Shown here piece after piece: positions 24,932 through 34,049 of a stretch of DNA of 64,000 nt. The notes under the pieces are model-generated. The model searched no databases. It was not told where the DNA came from and saw nothing but the letters and a program-made list of their open reading frames with translations. Origin of the DNA: Fen-1231 sp035286465. GTDB lineage: Bacteria > Gemmatimonadota > Gemmatimonadetes > Gemmatimonadales > Gemmatimonadaceae. Numbering within the stretch: position 1 is the first letter of the stretch; each line of letters begins with the position of its first letter. Where the stretch lies: the NCBI GenBank assembly GCA_035286465.1, contig DATEDF010000071.1, positions 1 to 64,000 of the forward strand. Direction: 5' to 3'. The translations under genes and the position numbers were made by a program.

Positions 24932-25942
24932 TCAGCCCCGGTGCTTCAGCCGGTGCAGGCTGAGTTCGAGGTTCGGATCCCCCCACAGCCGCTGCACGTG
25001 ACGGAAAGCCACCAGGGCCTTGCCGGCCCACGAGCGCGGCACCATCAGGGGCGTGCGAAGGACGAGTCGCTTCCAGGGAGGGATCTGCGGATCGGTCGCG
25101 ACGAAATGGCGATACTGGTCGTGGCCGTAGTAGCCATACGCGCGCGTCGCGAGCAGCCGCGCCCACGAGGCCAGCGGTCGTCGCGCGCACACGCGCGCCT
25201 TCGACGCGTCGGAATACGCGGCCGGCGGCAGTCCCCAGATGATTCCCGGCCAGTGGACGAGTTCCACTTCGAAGTAACGGTCGGCCCACGTCGCGCCTCC
25301 CAGTCGAAGGCGGAGCTGGGGTTCGGCAACAAGGCGTGCATGGCGTCCGACCACCGCCCGGTAGAGTACCGCCACATGCACGTAGTCGGAGCCCAGGAAC
25401 TCGGTCGGATCCACCGAGTCCCACATCGCCTTCTCGAAGACCAGGCCACCGAGAAACGTCGCGTAGCTCGCGGTGTCGGCGAGCAGCGATTCATGTTCCC
25501 CGGGAGCATAGTCGCGATCGCCGGTGACCCTGATGCGCCGCTTCTCGACAACCGACGAAAAGGCCGCGTCGTATGATGACGCATTCAGCACCAGCAGCCC
25601 CCAGTCCTTCTCGCGCAGCACTCCCATCACGCGCTCCACCGCTCCCGGCTCGGGGAGGTCGTCGTCGCCGAAGAGCCAGACATAGCGGCTCTGAGCGAGC
25701 GACACGGCGGAGACCATTTTCCGGTCGATGTTCGTGGCCGTCGGATCGGTGATGGCCGTGATGAACGGGTACCGCCCCCGGAAGTCCGCGAGCACGCGCT
25801 CGGTCTGGCCCGTGTCATCCGTGTAGGAGATGCAGAACGGAATGCCATGGGGCGCAACCTGTGGCAGAAACGCGGCCAGCGTGTCGGCCAGTTTGTCTGC
25901 CCGCTTGAATGTGGGAATGGCGATCGAGAGAATCGGGTTCAG
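24932..25942 (-). CDS. GT2 glycosyltransferase with probable CTG start
   Basis: 336 residues if translation starts at CTG 25942, whose bases overlap the upstream stop as CTGA. This gives the complete GT-A opening NPILSIAIPTFKRADKLADT and TDDTGQTERVLADF, then WLFGDDDLPEPGA (metal-binding DDD, about 95). No ATG, GTG or TTG exists between the preceding in-frame stop-free stretch and this sequence, and the next GTG (25795) would remove the nucleotide-binding strand. The product would add a sugar to the repeat unit. Alternatives are an ATT/ATC start or a sequencing error; the 4-base coupling favours CTG. Confidence 0.75.
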   Translation of the reverse strand: MNPILSIAIPTFKRADKLADTLAAFLPQVAPHGIPFCISYTDDTGQTERVLADFRGRYPFITAITDPTATNIDRKMVSAVSLAQSRYVWLFGDDDLPEPGAVERVMGVLREKDWGLLVLNASSYDAAFSSVVEKRRIRVTGDRDYAPGEHESLLADTASYATFLGGLVFEKAMWDSVDPTEFLGSDYVHVAVLYRAVVGRHARLVAEPQLRLRLGGATWADRYFEVELVHWPGIIWGLPPAAYSDASKARVCARRPLASWARLLATRAYGYYGHDQYRHFVATDPQIPPWKRLVLRTPLMVPRSWAGKALVAFRHVQRLWGDPNLELSLHRLKHRG

Positions 25943-27144
25943 GGCGCGGCGGCCTCCAGCCGGCGATAGACGGATTCGTAAGTCGCCACGCCCGCTTCCA
26001 GAGAGAAGTAGCGCCTGGCAACACGCACACAGTTCTCACGAACCGCTGACCGTGCGGCGAGCTCGAGTATCGCCTCTGCGGCGCGCTGCAGCGACTCGGG
26101 GTGAAAGTCACGAACGGCGAATCCCACGCCTTCACCTTCCAGAACGTCCACCACCTCCGCAACGCCGGCGTTGCCTACACACGGAATGCCGCACGCCAGG
26201 AATTCACCCAGCCGCGTAGGCACGGAGGAAATCCGCGACGGATCGGGCCGCACGAAGAAGACACCTGCATCCATCTGCCACATCTTCGCCGGAACTTCCG
26301 GGTAGTCGCAGCTCGACAGGTCCACCGCGTCGGGCAAGATGCCAAACTTCCGAATACCAGCACGGATCGCCACGTGGTCGTAGCGGTTGACGATCTTGAG
26401 GTGCGCGTCTGGCCGTCGTTGCCTGAGCGCAACGAAGAACTCGAGCACGTGTTCGAAGAGATACCCGGCCCCCGCATTCCCGACATAGCCAAGCGTGAAG
26501 GGTGCATCGCGGTGCGCCCGTGAGCCCCCAGGCGGCGGCCTGAAGAGCGCGAGGTCCGTGCAGGTGGTGACGACCTCAAACCGTATCGAGCGCCCCGCGA
26601 CGGCTGGCCACTGTTTCATCGCGTCGACGGCTGTGTTGCTGAGCGCGAGGACGACATCCGCATCCTGTAGAAAGCGATCTTCGAACCAGCACGCGACCCG
26701 GAAGATCGTGGAGTGCTCGCGCCACCGCCCCAGTTCGACCTGCTGCGTCACCCAGAACCCGCGCGTGTCGAAGATGAAACGAACGCCGAATGCGCGCTTG
26801 AGTATCAGGGCGACCACCGCAGGCACGTAGCCGCGCGCGTGCACGATGTGCACTCGTTGGGTGAGGCATTGGAAGGCACAGACGAGGAATCCCATCGCCA
26901 GGTCGTAGGCCGTCGAGAGGTTGGCGGGTCTCTTGTGGTAGCGTAGCGGGATCCATCGGATGCCCGCAGCGCCCGCCATGCTGGCGAATCTCGCTCTTCG
27001 CGGTGCGTCGTCGAAGTCGAGGCTCTTTTCGTACGAGACCAGCGTCACGGGACGGGCACGCGCGAGCCCACGCATGTACGGGAGGATCTGGGACTGGCCC
27101 AGCTGCTCCATGAGGCCGTCGTAGCTCAAGTACAGCACCGCCAA
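25939..27144 (-). CDS. GT4-type glycosyltransferase
   Basis: 401 residues. LYLSYDGLMEQLGQSQILPYM is a familiar opening of a GT-B subfamily from surface-glycan loci; the donor half includes FTLGYVGNAGAGYLFE, RISSVPTRLGEFLACGIP and GVGFAVRDF. TTG 27144 is chosen because an AGAAGG ribosome-binding site ends just upstream and the start directly follows the methyltransferase stop. Its stop overlaps the CTG start of the next GT2 gene. Acceptor and donor are not predictable. Confidence 0.85.
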   Translation of the reverse strand: MAVLYLSYDGLMEQLGQSQILPYMRGLARARPVTLVSYEKSLDFDDAPRRARFASMAGAAGIRWIPLRYHKRPANLSTAYDLAMGFLVCAFQCLTQRVHIVHARGYVPAVVALILKRAFGVRFIFDTRGFWVTQQVELGRWREHSTIFRVACWFEDRFLQDADVVLALSNTAVDAMKQWPAVAGRSIRFEVVTTCTDLALFRPPPGGSRAHRDAPFTLGYVGNAGAGYLFEHVLEFFVALRQRRPDAHLKIVNRYDHVAIRAGIRKFGILPDAVDLSSCDYPEVPAKMWQMDAGVFFVRPDPSRISSVPTRLGEFLACGIPCVGNAGVAEVVDVLEGEGVGFAVRDFHPESLQRAAEAILELAARSAVRENCVRVARRYFSLEAGVATYESVYRRLEAAAP

Positions 27145-27145
27145 C

Positions 27146-28129
27146 TCAGGCCTTCTCCCCAACGAGATTCAGGCCCGGCGACGGGAGTCGCCGTACGCGA
27201 ATAACTCCGGCCTGCGCAAGCGCTCTCTCCACTTCGTCTCGCGTGAGTGGTCTGTCGAACGCCGGTGACAGCATGTCATAGGTGTCGAGAACCACCGCTC
27301 GATATCGCTGCGTGAACCGCAGGGGAGTGCGCGTGTGGTCAGCGATCGGAATGACAAACGAGAACGCCCGGCCGATCAAGGGAAGCCGGAACAGCATTTC
27401 GGTGAGCGGGAAGAGCGCGGTCACCGTGATCTGTACCAGACCCAGCAGCACTCGGGCATTGAGGCGGCGCGTCAGAGGGCGGACGAGGTACTTCGCGTTC
27501 AACAGGGTCCACGGTTTTCGCTCGTACACCGTCAACGCGACACGGCCTCCGGCCCGAACCACACGCGGCAAGGCCGCAATTGCCCGATGGGGATCCGGCG
27601 TGTGCTGCATCACGCCAATCGAGTAACAGAGGTCGAACACACCGGCCTTGAATGGTAGTGCCAGGATGCTTGCCTGGACCACGTGCGCATTGGGGCGATC
27701 ACGCACGGTTTCGGCAGCGGCGTCCACGGCGCTACTGATGTCCACGCCCACGACGTCGCAGTCATTGGCGGCGGCGATCTCGAGGAATCTCCCAGCGCCG
27801 CAACCTGCCTCGAGCAAGCGGAGGCCTTTCATCCCGCTCTCGTGCAATCCGGTCTCGGCGAAGAAACGCTGTCGCGACAGGCCGGCCCCGTTTTCCGAGT
27901 CCAGCTGCTCGCGCCGGAATCGATTCCACTGGAGTCCGAAGGACCTCGCGTAGTCATCCCCGCGCACGAATCGTGGAATGCCGCCCCGCACGGAGTAGGT
28001 GCGGCCGCACCCACGGCACGAGAGCTCTCCTTCCAGGACCTCAGTGCGGTCTTCCGAGTGTGTCGAAGCGCAGTCCATGTCCTCGCCGCACTCAGGGCAC
28101 GCCAACAACTCCATGAGCGCGAGCTTCAC
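27146..28129 (-). CDS. SAM methyltransferase with N-terminal zinc-ribbon
   Basis: 327 residues. The N-terminus carries a Trm112-like zinc ribbon, LLACPECG and LSCRGCG (two CxxC pairs, residues 9-45). The methyltransferase domain has LRLLEAGCGAGRFLEIAA (motif I, about 105), VVGVDISSAVDAA and IGVMQHTPDPHRAIA. This arrangement is common in methyltransferases of O-antigen and capsule loci. GTG 28129 gives the usual distance before LLACP; ATG 28114 is an alternative. A hydrophobic segment near 225-250 may associate with membrane lipids or be a lid helix. Confidence 0.85.
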   Translation of the reverse strand: MKLALMELLACPECGEDMDCASTHSEDRTEVLEGELSCRGCGRTYSVRGGIPRFVRGDDYARSFGLQWNRFRREQLDSENGAGLSRQRFFAETGLHESGMKGLRLLEAGCGAGRFLEIAAANDCDVVGVDISSAVDAAAETVRDRPNAHVVQASILALPFKAGVFDLCYSIGVMQHTPDPHRAIAALPRVVRAGGRVALTVYERKPWTLLNAKYLVRPLTRRLNARVLLGLVQITVTALFPLTEMLFRLPLIGRAFSFVIPIADHTRTPLRFTQRYRAVVLDTYDMLSPAFDRPLTRDEVERALAQAGVIRVRRLPSPGLNLVGEKA

Positions 28130-28228
28130 GGAGTTCGGGCCGGCCGATGCAGCCCGGATTCGGGAATCCAGGACGGCATTCTGCCGACACTCAGCGCGCT
28201 TTGGGCGGCCGACGACTCATCGGGATTT

Positions 28229-28921
28229 CTATCTGTCACGCGAGAAATTGTACCTGAAATCGCGCCATGAGATGTCCGGCAGAGGCAGGTACGGCGGAAA
28301 GAACCGTCCGTGACGGCTCCACAGTCCATAGATCGCGATATTCGCCTGACTTGGGAGGTCCGATGGCGGCGAATATGCCCACTGCATATTCGAACGTTTC
28401 TTGACACGAGCCGAAGCCACGATGTCTCCGTTCGTAGTGATGCCAAGAAACGCGACGTTCGTCCCCACGGACATCCATCCCTGTTCGGTCTGCACGTCAA
28501 CCAACGCGTGGCTCGCCAGGCCCTTCAAGGCCAGGCCGGCAACGCCATGACGCGAAGCTTCGAAGAGGTACACGTGACGGGTCCGGAAACCCGCGATTCC
28601 CAGAAACTTTTCGAGGACTCGCGCTCGGTCATAGCATTCGCCCCGACCAGCTTTCAGCACGTCGCCGGGCTCACGGGGGCTGCCATGCTCGATGATGCCG
28701 CGCGGAATCTCGGCAAGGACGCACAGCTGCATCTCGCGGATTCGGCCAATGGTATCCGTGGCCGTGAAATGGCAGCGCTTCGCAAGTTGATCGAACGCTG
28801 CACGGTCTTGCGACGTGATGGCATCATTCACCGCCGTCCCCCGCCAGAACGCAACTGCTGCCCCGATCATCGTCACCGTCAGCACTACCAGCCTTCGAGG
28901 CTTCGCGACTCCGGGTCTCAT
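28229..28921 (-). CDS. membrane-anchored transglutaminase-like protein
   Basis: 230 residues from ATG 28921. One N-terminal transmembrane helix (LVVLTVTMIGAAVAFW, about 10-27) precedes an exported domain. GRGECYDRARVLEKFLGIAG (Cys near 97), ASHALVDVQTEQGW (His) and a following Asp/Asn suggest the Cys-His-Asp triad of the transglutaminase-like superfamily. Such domains in polysaccharide loci may be peptidases or acyl/amide-transferring enzymes. It lies in a 100-base gap from the methyltransferase gene downstream, so it may be expressed separately. Confidence 0.65.
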   Translation of the reverse strand: MRPGVAKPRRLVVLTVTMIGAAVAFWRGTAVNDAITSQDRAAFDQLAKRCHFTATDTIGRIREMQLCVLAEIPRGIIEHGSPREPGDVLKAGRGECYDRARVLEKFLGIAGFRTRHVYLFEASRHGVAGLALKGLASHALVDVQTEQGWMSVGTNVAFLGITTNGDIVASARVKKRSNMQWAYSPPSDLPSQANIAIYGLWSRHGRFFPPYLPLPDISWRDFRYNFSRDR

Positions 28922-28957
28922 GCCGGCCCGGCGCCGAGTGAGAGGCTGCTCCGCCAA

Positions 28958-29104
28958 ACGGGTACTGAGTGTGAACGATGGAACATCACGGATCCTCTAG
29001 AAGATGTCGTCTGACCATTTGAGACAGGTTAAGCGACGGGGATAAGTGGACTTCCGCGGGGTGAGGCTGCCGTGTCCAGCGGCGGCGATGAGTAGCACGC
29101 TGTC
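28958..29104. other. 147-base intergenic region without an identified element
   Basis: No open frame or convincing hairpin with T-run lies between the GT2 stop at 29105 and the transglutaminase-like start. A GGATCCTCTAGA string (28990-29001) resembles a cloning polylinker but its flanks do not. A promoter for the genes below 28.9 kb could be here, but I see no clear -35/-10 pair. Confidence 0.3.
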
Positions 29105-30211
29105 TCAATCCGTCAGATCGCGTCTGTGGCCGTCTCGTTTTGCCAATCGCCCAATCCTGACCGCCAGAACGCGCACGATGTCCCACGGCCGCAGCAGTGC
29201 AAACAACGTGAGGCTGCCGACCGTTTCGCCGAAGGCCCATCCCTTCAGCACCAACAGCTCCCCGATTGGACCACCTCGTCGTGCAATTGCTCGCCGAAGC
29301 AGAGGCCGATCAACGGGATAACTACGCATTGCCGCGACAGCAGCGCCGAATCGCATCCGGTACTCGAGGCGGTGACGGTACTCCTCCGAAAATACTGTCC
29401 TGTCCGGACCCTTCAGGCGCCTGAGCGTCGCGTCGAGGATGGCTAGATACTCGGCTGGATCACTCGCTGTCGTGTGGGAGTACGAGTGCTCCAGTCTTCT
29501 CCAATAGCCAAGGAATTCTGGAATCACGCACGCGCCGTTCTTGGCGCTGAGCACTTGATTGACGTAGTCATCGGCGAACGACTTGAGCGTCTCGTCGAAG
29601 CCGCCAGCTGACCGCAACAACTCCGTTCGATAGACGGTGCCGAGCCCGTAGAAGAGACTCCCGTGTCGAGTGAGCAATCTGAGGAATCTCTTCGGATCCA
29701 GATAAGTCGCGCTTCCGCCAACCGGTGGTGCGACGCAGCGCCGCACGAATCTTCCTTTTTCATCAACCTGAATCACGTTGACTGCGCACAATCCCGCCTG
29801 CGGGTGCAAGTCCATGAGCGCGAGACTTTTCGCGCAAAGGCTGACATCTACGAAGTCGTCAGAGGCGGCGAACATGACATACTCGGTTTCGACGGTGGCG
29901 AGCGCCTCAACCGCGCATTCCAGGCCTCCCGCGTTCCTCGCGTGGGTGATGACCGAGATGAACGCATATCGCTCGGCGTACGAACGCAGAATGCGTGGCG
30001 TGTCATCCGTGCTCGCATCGTCGAGCACCACGAGACGATCCGGACGGCGCGTCTGAGCCACGAAACTATCCAGCGCCTGTCGAATGTACTGAGCGTGATT
30101 CCTCGTGGGCATAACGATCGTGAGAAGCCCGTCCCCCGGCATTCCTGGAGCGAGTAGGCCACGCTTCTCGTCCCGTTGGCCGAGTCGACTGGTCGTGATT
30201 ATCGGCTGCAC
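29105..30211 (-). CDS. GT2 family glycosyltransferase
   Basis: 368 residues. LLTIVMPTRNHAQYIRQALDS is the GT-A nucleotide-binding opening; VVLDDASTDDTPRIL and MFAASDDFVD give the DxD-like metal site near 118, followed by the acceptor region (GSLFYGLGTVYRTELL). The C-terminal ~80 residues include hydrophobic helices that may sit on the membrane. GTG 30211 gives 27 extra residues before the fold; ATG 30142 would be a shorter alternative. It is 13 bases from the C-methyltransferase-like gene. Confidence 0.85.
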   Translation of the reverse strand: MQPIITTSRLGQRDEKRGLLAPGMPGDGLLTIVMPTRNHAQYIRQALDSFVAQTRRPDRLVVLDDASTDDTPRILRSYAERYAFISVITHARNAGGLECAVEALATVETEYVMFAASDDFVDVSLCAKSLALMDLHPQAGLCAVNVIQVDEKGRFVRRCVAPPVGGSATYLDPKRFLRLLTRHGSLFYGLGTVYRTELLRSAGGFDETLKSFADDYVNQVLSAKNGACVIPEFLGYWRRLEHSYSHTTASDPAEYLAILDATLRRLKGPDRTVFSEEYRHRLEYRMRFGAAVAAMRSYPVDRPLLRRAIARRGGPIGELLVLKGWAFGETVGSLTLFALLRPWDIVRVLAVRIGRLAKRDGHRRDLTD

Positions 30212-30224
30212 GCTGCACCGCGCG

Positions 30225-31463
30225 TCATAGTTGACTGAGAGGGATGATCACGTTCTCGACATTCAACGCAAAGAGCTTCGTTAGAATCCGCCGCATCGCG
30301 AGCTTGGTGGCTATGGCGGTGACAACGATGTCCCTTCCCGCGAGGTTAACGTCGGACAGCCGCGTGATCCTCTTGTTGAAGTTGATGAAGCGCAGCCCTT
30401 CCTTCGCGGGATCCTCGTCTACGATACACTCGACCAGTTCAAGCGCAGGGATGTAGTACGCGACCAAAGGCAACATGAGGCCGGCGCCGAACGCGATCAA
30501 CTTCCGCGTGCCCGTCGCCATCCGGAAGTTCACCGCTCCCACATCCGCGTCGAAGACCGCCTTTCGCTCGGTAATCACTGTCGCCGGGATGGACCGACCG
30601 ACACCGTTACTGCGGGTCCGTGAGGCGGGCGAGAACACGACCATTAACGTGCCATAGTGGTCCGGATCGAACTTGGTCGCACCGACCTCGAATCCGCCCC
30701 TCTCCAGCAAGAGTGAGATCGATCGTTCCGAAAAGTAGTGGACGTGTTGGTGATGTATCTGGTCGAATCGCGCGTCCCTGACGAGCAGGTCGAGACTCGG
30801 AAACTGGAATACGCAGACATCGCCGTCGCTCATAGAGTCGCGCAGGTTGCTCAGCACCGATGAGGGCTGGTCGATGTGCTCAAGTGTGTGACTGCACAGA
30901 AAGAGTTTCCGCGATGAACCGAGCGCGGCTAAGTCCACGTTCTCGATGAAATCGCTCATCACCCGGATTCCGAACTCATCCTCGAGCCTCTTGTCGGTAT
31001 TTGGGTCGATTGCGACGCACTGCTTGCCCATCGCGGAAAAAGTGCTGAGCAACGTGGCGTCATTCGCTCCGATGTCGACGATGGTGTCAAAGTCATCCAC
31101 GTTCAGAGAACTCACCACGAATGCCTGGAAGTTCCGGATGGCGTTGATCGATCCGATGCTCGACGCGGTCGCCGTTCGATAGTGTTCGTACAGGAACGTC
31201 GTGGAAATGACGGTTTCCAGCTTGCCGTGACTGCAGCCTTCGCAAAAGAGGAACGCCTGGTCCACAAAGCCGACGTTCGCGAAAGTGTCCGCCCGATACG
31301 GCTCGTAGATCTCCGTCAGCGGGTAACGTGGCAGATCCACCATCATCCGCATGCTGTTGCCGCACACAGGACAGCTGCGATCCTGTCGTGATTCGATCCG
31401 TCCGATGTCCACGTCCCACCAGGCTTCAGTTTGAGGTTTCGGAGCCCGAGTCAGTCCGGCCAC
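30225..31463 (-). CDS. C-methyltransferase-like sugar methyltransferase
   Basis: 412 residues with the three-part layout of NDP-sugar C-methyltransferases (TylC3/NovU type): an N-terminal putative zinc site (CPVCG near 33 and FCEGCSHG near 72), a central SAM domain (TIVDIGANDATLLSTF near 128, VAIDPN, CSHTLEHIDQP) and a C-terminal Rossmann-like domain (LIAFGAGLMLPLVAYYI near 320, VDEDPAKEG). These enzymes methylate a keto-sugar carbon to make a branched deoxysugar. The following cupin and reductase fit this pathway. Confidence 0.82.
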   Translation of the reverse strand: MAGLTRAPKPQTEAWWDVDIGRIESRQDRSCPVCGNSMRMMVDLPRYPLTEIYEPYRADTFANVGFVDQAFLFCEGCSHGKLETVISTTFLYEHYRTATASSIGSINAIRNFQAFVVSSLNVDDFDTIVDIGANDATLLSTFSAMGKQCVAIDPNTDKRLEDEFGIRVMSDFIENVDLAALGSSRKLFLCSHTLEHIDQPSSVLSNLRDSMSDGDVCVFQFPSLDLLVRDARFDQIHHQHVHYFSERSISLLLERGGFEVGATKFDPDHYGTLMVVFSPASRTRSNGVGRSIPATVITERKAVFDADVGAVNFRMATGTRKLIAFGAGLMLPLVAYYIPALELVECIVDEDPAKEGLRFINFNKRITRLSDVNLAGRDIVVTAIATKLAMRRILTKLFALNVENVIIPLSQL

Positions 31464-31513
31464 CGGGCGCGGAGTCCGCCGTCTGGCGAATCCGCCCTGC
31501 GAAGCGTCTCCGA

Positions 31514-31984
31514 TCAGCCGGTCGCCGCGCCCTCGGGCCCGCGCTCTTCAGGTGCCCAACTCGCGTATTCGACGTCAACGTTCTTCTCGAATGGGCCGCT
31601 GTAGGTCTCATGGTACACGACCCACTCTGTCAGCGGTACCGGTTGATGCCACTCTCCGTTAGTAACACGACTCATGAACGCTCCACGGAGATCACTCCTG
31701 AGCCGCACAACTCGCAGCAGCTCCCCCCGGGCACCGAAGATGCGGACCTCCATCTCGCCCTCGATAACGTGATACGACTCGCTCTTATGCTTCGGGTGAC
31801 GGTGCGCTCTGATGTAGGTGGACTTGTGAGCGACGACGATCATTTCGTGTGTCGGGGCGTTCTGATCGTGGTGCAGGCACAGGCGCGACCGCCGCGACGT
31901 GTGCTCGCGCGCCAATTCCTTCAGCCGCTCGAGCGTCTCGGGTCCAACGAACTCGATATTCTCGCTCGCGTAGATGACGTTCAT
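31514..31984 (-). CDS. WbuC-family cupin
   Basis: 156 residues from ATG 31984, two bases after the upstream TGA. The cupin core is EMIVVAHKSTYIRAHRHPKHKSESYHVIEGEMEVRIF-like (described in pieces: IRAHRHP and KSESYHVIEGEM), with metal-binding His and Glu, then EWHQPVPL. This is the WbuC family, found in O-antigen loci beside sugar-nucleotide reductases; its reaction is unproven. N-terminal extension upstream of this ATG would run into the epimerase gene. Confidence 0.8.
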   Translation of the reverse strand: MNVIYASENIEFVGPETLERLKELAREHTSRRSRLCLHHDQNAPTHEMIVVAHKSTYIRAHRHPKHKSESYHVIEGEMEVRIFGARGELLRVVRLRSDLRGAFMSRVTNGEWHQPVPLTEWVVYHETYSGPFEKNVDVEYASWAPEERGPEGAATG

Positions 31985-31985
31985 T

Positions 31986-32882
31986 TCACGCCCGCGGCGC
32001 CGCGAAGTGTTCGTCCAGCAGAGCGACCTTCTCATCGATGATGTCTTGGACGCGGCGGTAGCGCATGCCAAGAAGTACTTTTGAGCGATCGTTGACGAGG
32101 TCGTTCAACCTGCCTCGTCTTTCCGAGTACGCGATCTCGTCGAAGTCCACCTCACGAAACCCCATGAGATGACCCCACGCGCTTTTCTCGATGATTCGTC
32201 GCGCGAGCCAGGCGCGGTTGACACTCTCGTCAGAACACACGTGGATCTTCCTCACGTCTGCGTGGTGAATGAGTCCGGCGAGACAGCTCGCCGTGTCGTT
32301 GACATCCACGATCGAGAACACGTTGTCGCGTGCCATTCGCGCGCCGTCTTTCAGGAGCGTCTCATAGGTCAGCTTCACGACACAACGCGATGAGACGTTC
32401 CAGCCCACGTTCCAGCCTGTTCTGACGATCGTGTGGTTCTCGTAGCTCGCGCACAGTACCTTCTCGACTCGTTCCTTCAGCACGCCGTAGAAGTTCAGCG
32501 GACGCGCTTCGTCGTCCTCCCTGTAGCTGCCGGTCATTCCGTCGAAGACCTCGACCGACGACATGAATATTATTCGTGGCCGCCGTGACCGTACTGCGTC
32601 AATCAGCGCCTTCGTCCGGATGCAGTTCAGTTCTTCCGCAATCCGCTGGTTCTCGAAGATCCAGCTTGGATTGCTGTACGCCGCCAGCAGGTAGATCGTG
32701 TCACGGTCGTTGACGTCGCTGATGTGGTCGAGCAGGTGATCGCGAAGCAGATTGAATTGAATCAAGCCGCATTCACTCGGGCTGCTGTTCCTCGTGCCGA
32801 CGACGGGAATGCCCTGGCGCTGAAAGGTCTGATACAGCGCCATACCGACCAGGCCAGAAGCACCAATGATCACGGCTCGCAC
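31986..32882 (-). CDS. NAD(P)-dependent sugar epimerase/reductase (extended SDR)
   Basis: 298 residues. VIIGASGLVGMALYQ is the Rossmann motif, LLAAYSNPSW and FMSSVEVF lie along the active site, and FYGVLKERVEKVL holds the YxxxK pair (about 135). RmlD-like proteins of this size reduce 4-keto sugars. GTG 32882 is the start. Following genes encode a WbuC cupin and a C-methyltransferase, a set that suggests a modified deoxysugar pathway. Confidence 0.8.
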   Translation of the reverse strand: MRAVIIGASGLVGMALYQTFQRQGIPVVGTRNSSPSECGLIQFNLLRDHLLDHISDVNDRDTIYLLAAYSNPSWIFENQRIAEELNCIRTKALIDAVRSRRPRIIFMSSVEVFDGMTGSYREDDEARPLNFYGVLKERVEKVLCASYENHTIVRTGWNVGWNVSSRCVVKLTYETLLKDGARMARDNVFSIVDVNDTASCLAGLIHHADVRKIHVCSDESVNRAWLARRIIEKSAWGHLMGFREVDFDEIAYSERRGRLNDLVNDRSKVLLGMRYRRVQDIIDEKVALLDEHFAAPRA

Positions 32883-32889
32883 GAGCGAT

Positions 32890-33930
32890 CTACTCCGGCC
32901 CCATCCGAATCAAACTTCGTCCGGCTGACTTGCCGCTTCTCATGTCCTCGAGTGCGACGTTGACCTCCGCGAGCGAGTACACGTTGGTGATCAGCGACGA
33001 CAGTGCGATCCTCCCCGCTTGGAGCAAGCTCATATACCTCGGAATGTCCTCATGGGGTACGGCCTCTCCGCCGTGTGAGCCTGAGATCACCTTCCCAAAG
33101 TGAAGCGGCAGCGAGTAGATCGATATGTTCGCGCCTGCTCGCGGCACGCCAACAAGCGTCACCCTCCCCCGCGACTTGCTCAAGCGATAGCCCAGCTCGA
33201 TGCTCGCGGGCAAGCCGGTGTTGTCGATGACACAGTCGACGCCCCGATCTCCGACGATCTCGCGAAGTGACCGCTCCACATCGAGCCTGCCAGCGTTGAC
33301 TGTGTGGGTCGCGCCCATCTCCTTTGCCAACTCAAGTCTGTTTTGGTGCAGGTCCACTGCAATGATCGGATACGCTCCGGAGAGTGCAGCAGCTTGGACA
33401 ATGTTGAGACCGACGCCGCCCGCGCCGAGAACGACGACGGATTCGCCAATTCGCAGTCTGGCGTTGTTGACGACGACGCCGAATCCTGTCGTGACAGCGC
33501 ATCCGAAGAGTGCCGCGAGGCGGAGGTCGATGTCGGCAGGAATTGCGGTCACACGGTTCTCCGACACGACGGCCCATTCATTGAATGTGGTGACCCATCC
33601 GGCGTTGAGCGTTCGGCCCTGCCACGAGTAGGTCGGAGGAACCGATTCGATTCCCTGCCCCCTTCGCCAATGGAGCACCACTCTATCGTCCGGTTTGACA
33701 TATCGCACGCCAGGACCGATCTCGGCGACCGTGCCCGAACCTTCATGCCCCAGCAGATGCGGCAGGTACCTGTCCTCTCCCTTGGCACCATCGATCTCGC
33801 CAAGTTGAGAGCCGCAGATGCCGCTGTACTGGACCCGAACGAGCACCTGCCCGACGTCGAGGGAGTTCGGCAGCTCGACTTCCGTCACGACGAGAGGTCG
33901 CCGAGGTTGCGCGAGAAGCGCTGCGTTCAT
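32890..33930 (-). CDS. medium-chain zinc-type alcohol dehydrogenase
   Basis: 346 residues. ATG 33930 is preferred because AAGGGG lies about 8 bases upstream. YSGICGSQLGEIDG supplies the catalytic Cys, LLGHEGSGTVAEIG the Glu/His region, and VVVLGAGGVGLNIVQAA the NAD(P) fold (about 180). The four-Cys structural-zinc loop of classical ADHs is absent: the corresponding region is HWRRGQGIESVPPTYSWQG. In this locus it probably oxidises or reduces a sugar or polyol phosphate (inference). It lies about 120 bases downstream of a methyltransferase gene. Confidence 0.82.
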   Translation of the reverse strand: MNAALLAQPRRPLVVTEVELPNSLDVGQVLVRVQYSGICGSQLGEIDGAKGEDRYLPHLLGHEGSGTVAEIGPGVRYVKPDDRVVLHWRRGQGIESVPPTYSWQGRTLNAGWVTTFNEWAVVSENRVTAIPADIDLRLAALFGCAVTTGFGVVVNNARLRIGESVVVLGAGGVGLNIVQAAALSGAYPIIAVDLHQNRLELAKEMGATHTVNAGRLDVERSLREIVGDRGVDCVIDNTGLPASIELGYRLSKSRGRVTLVGVPRAGANISIYSLPLHFGKVISGSHGGEAVPHEDIPRYMSLLQAGRIALSSLITNVYSLAEVNVALEDMRSGKSAGRSLIRMGPE

Positions 33931-34049
33931 CACACGGGGCCCCTTCATTGATCGACGTGTCGTTCCGGCAAAATGGCGTTGCTCGAAAGCGCGGAGTGCA
34001 CGTGAAGCTTCATGGCGAGATTCGCCGGCGCACTCGACAATCGCACCGG

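Noticed and set aside
28990..29001. GGATCCTCTAGA, identical to part of a common cloning polylinker
   Set aside because: Flanking bases do not continue the polylinker and the surrounding gene order is coherent; a chance match of this length in a 64-kb window is unlikely but possible, and no vector sequence is present.
31514..32071. Longer version of the WbuC cupin starting upstream of ATG 31984
   Set aside because: The extra residues are Arg/Ser-rich and overlap the conserved end of the epimerase gene; TGAAATG spacing supports ATG 31984.
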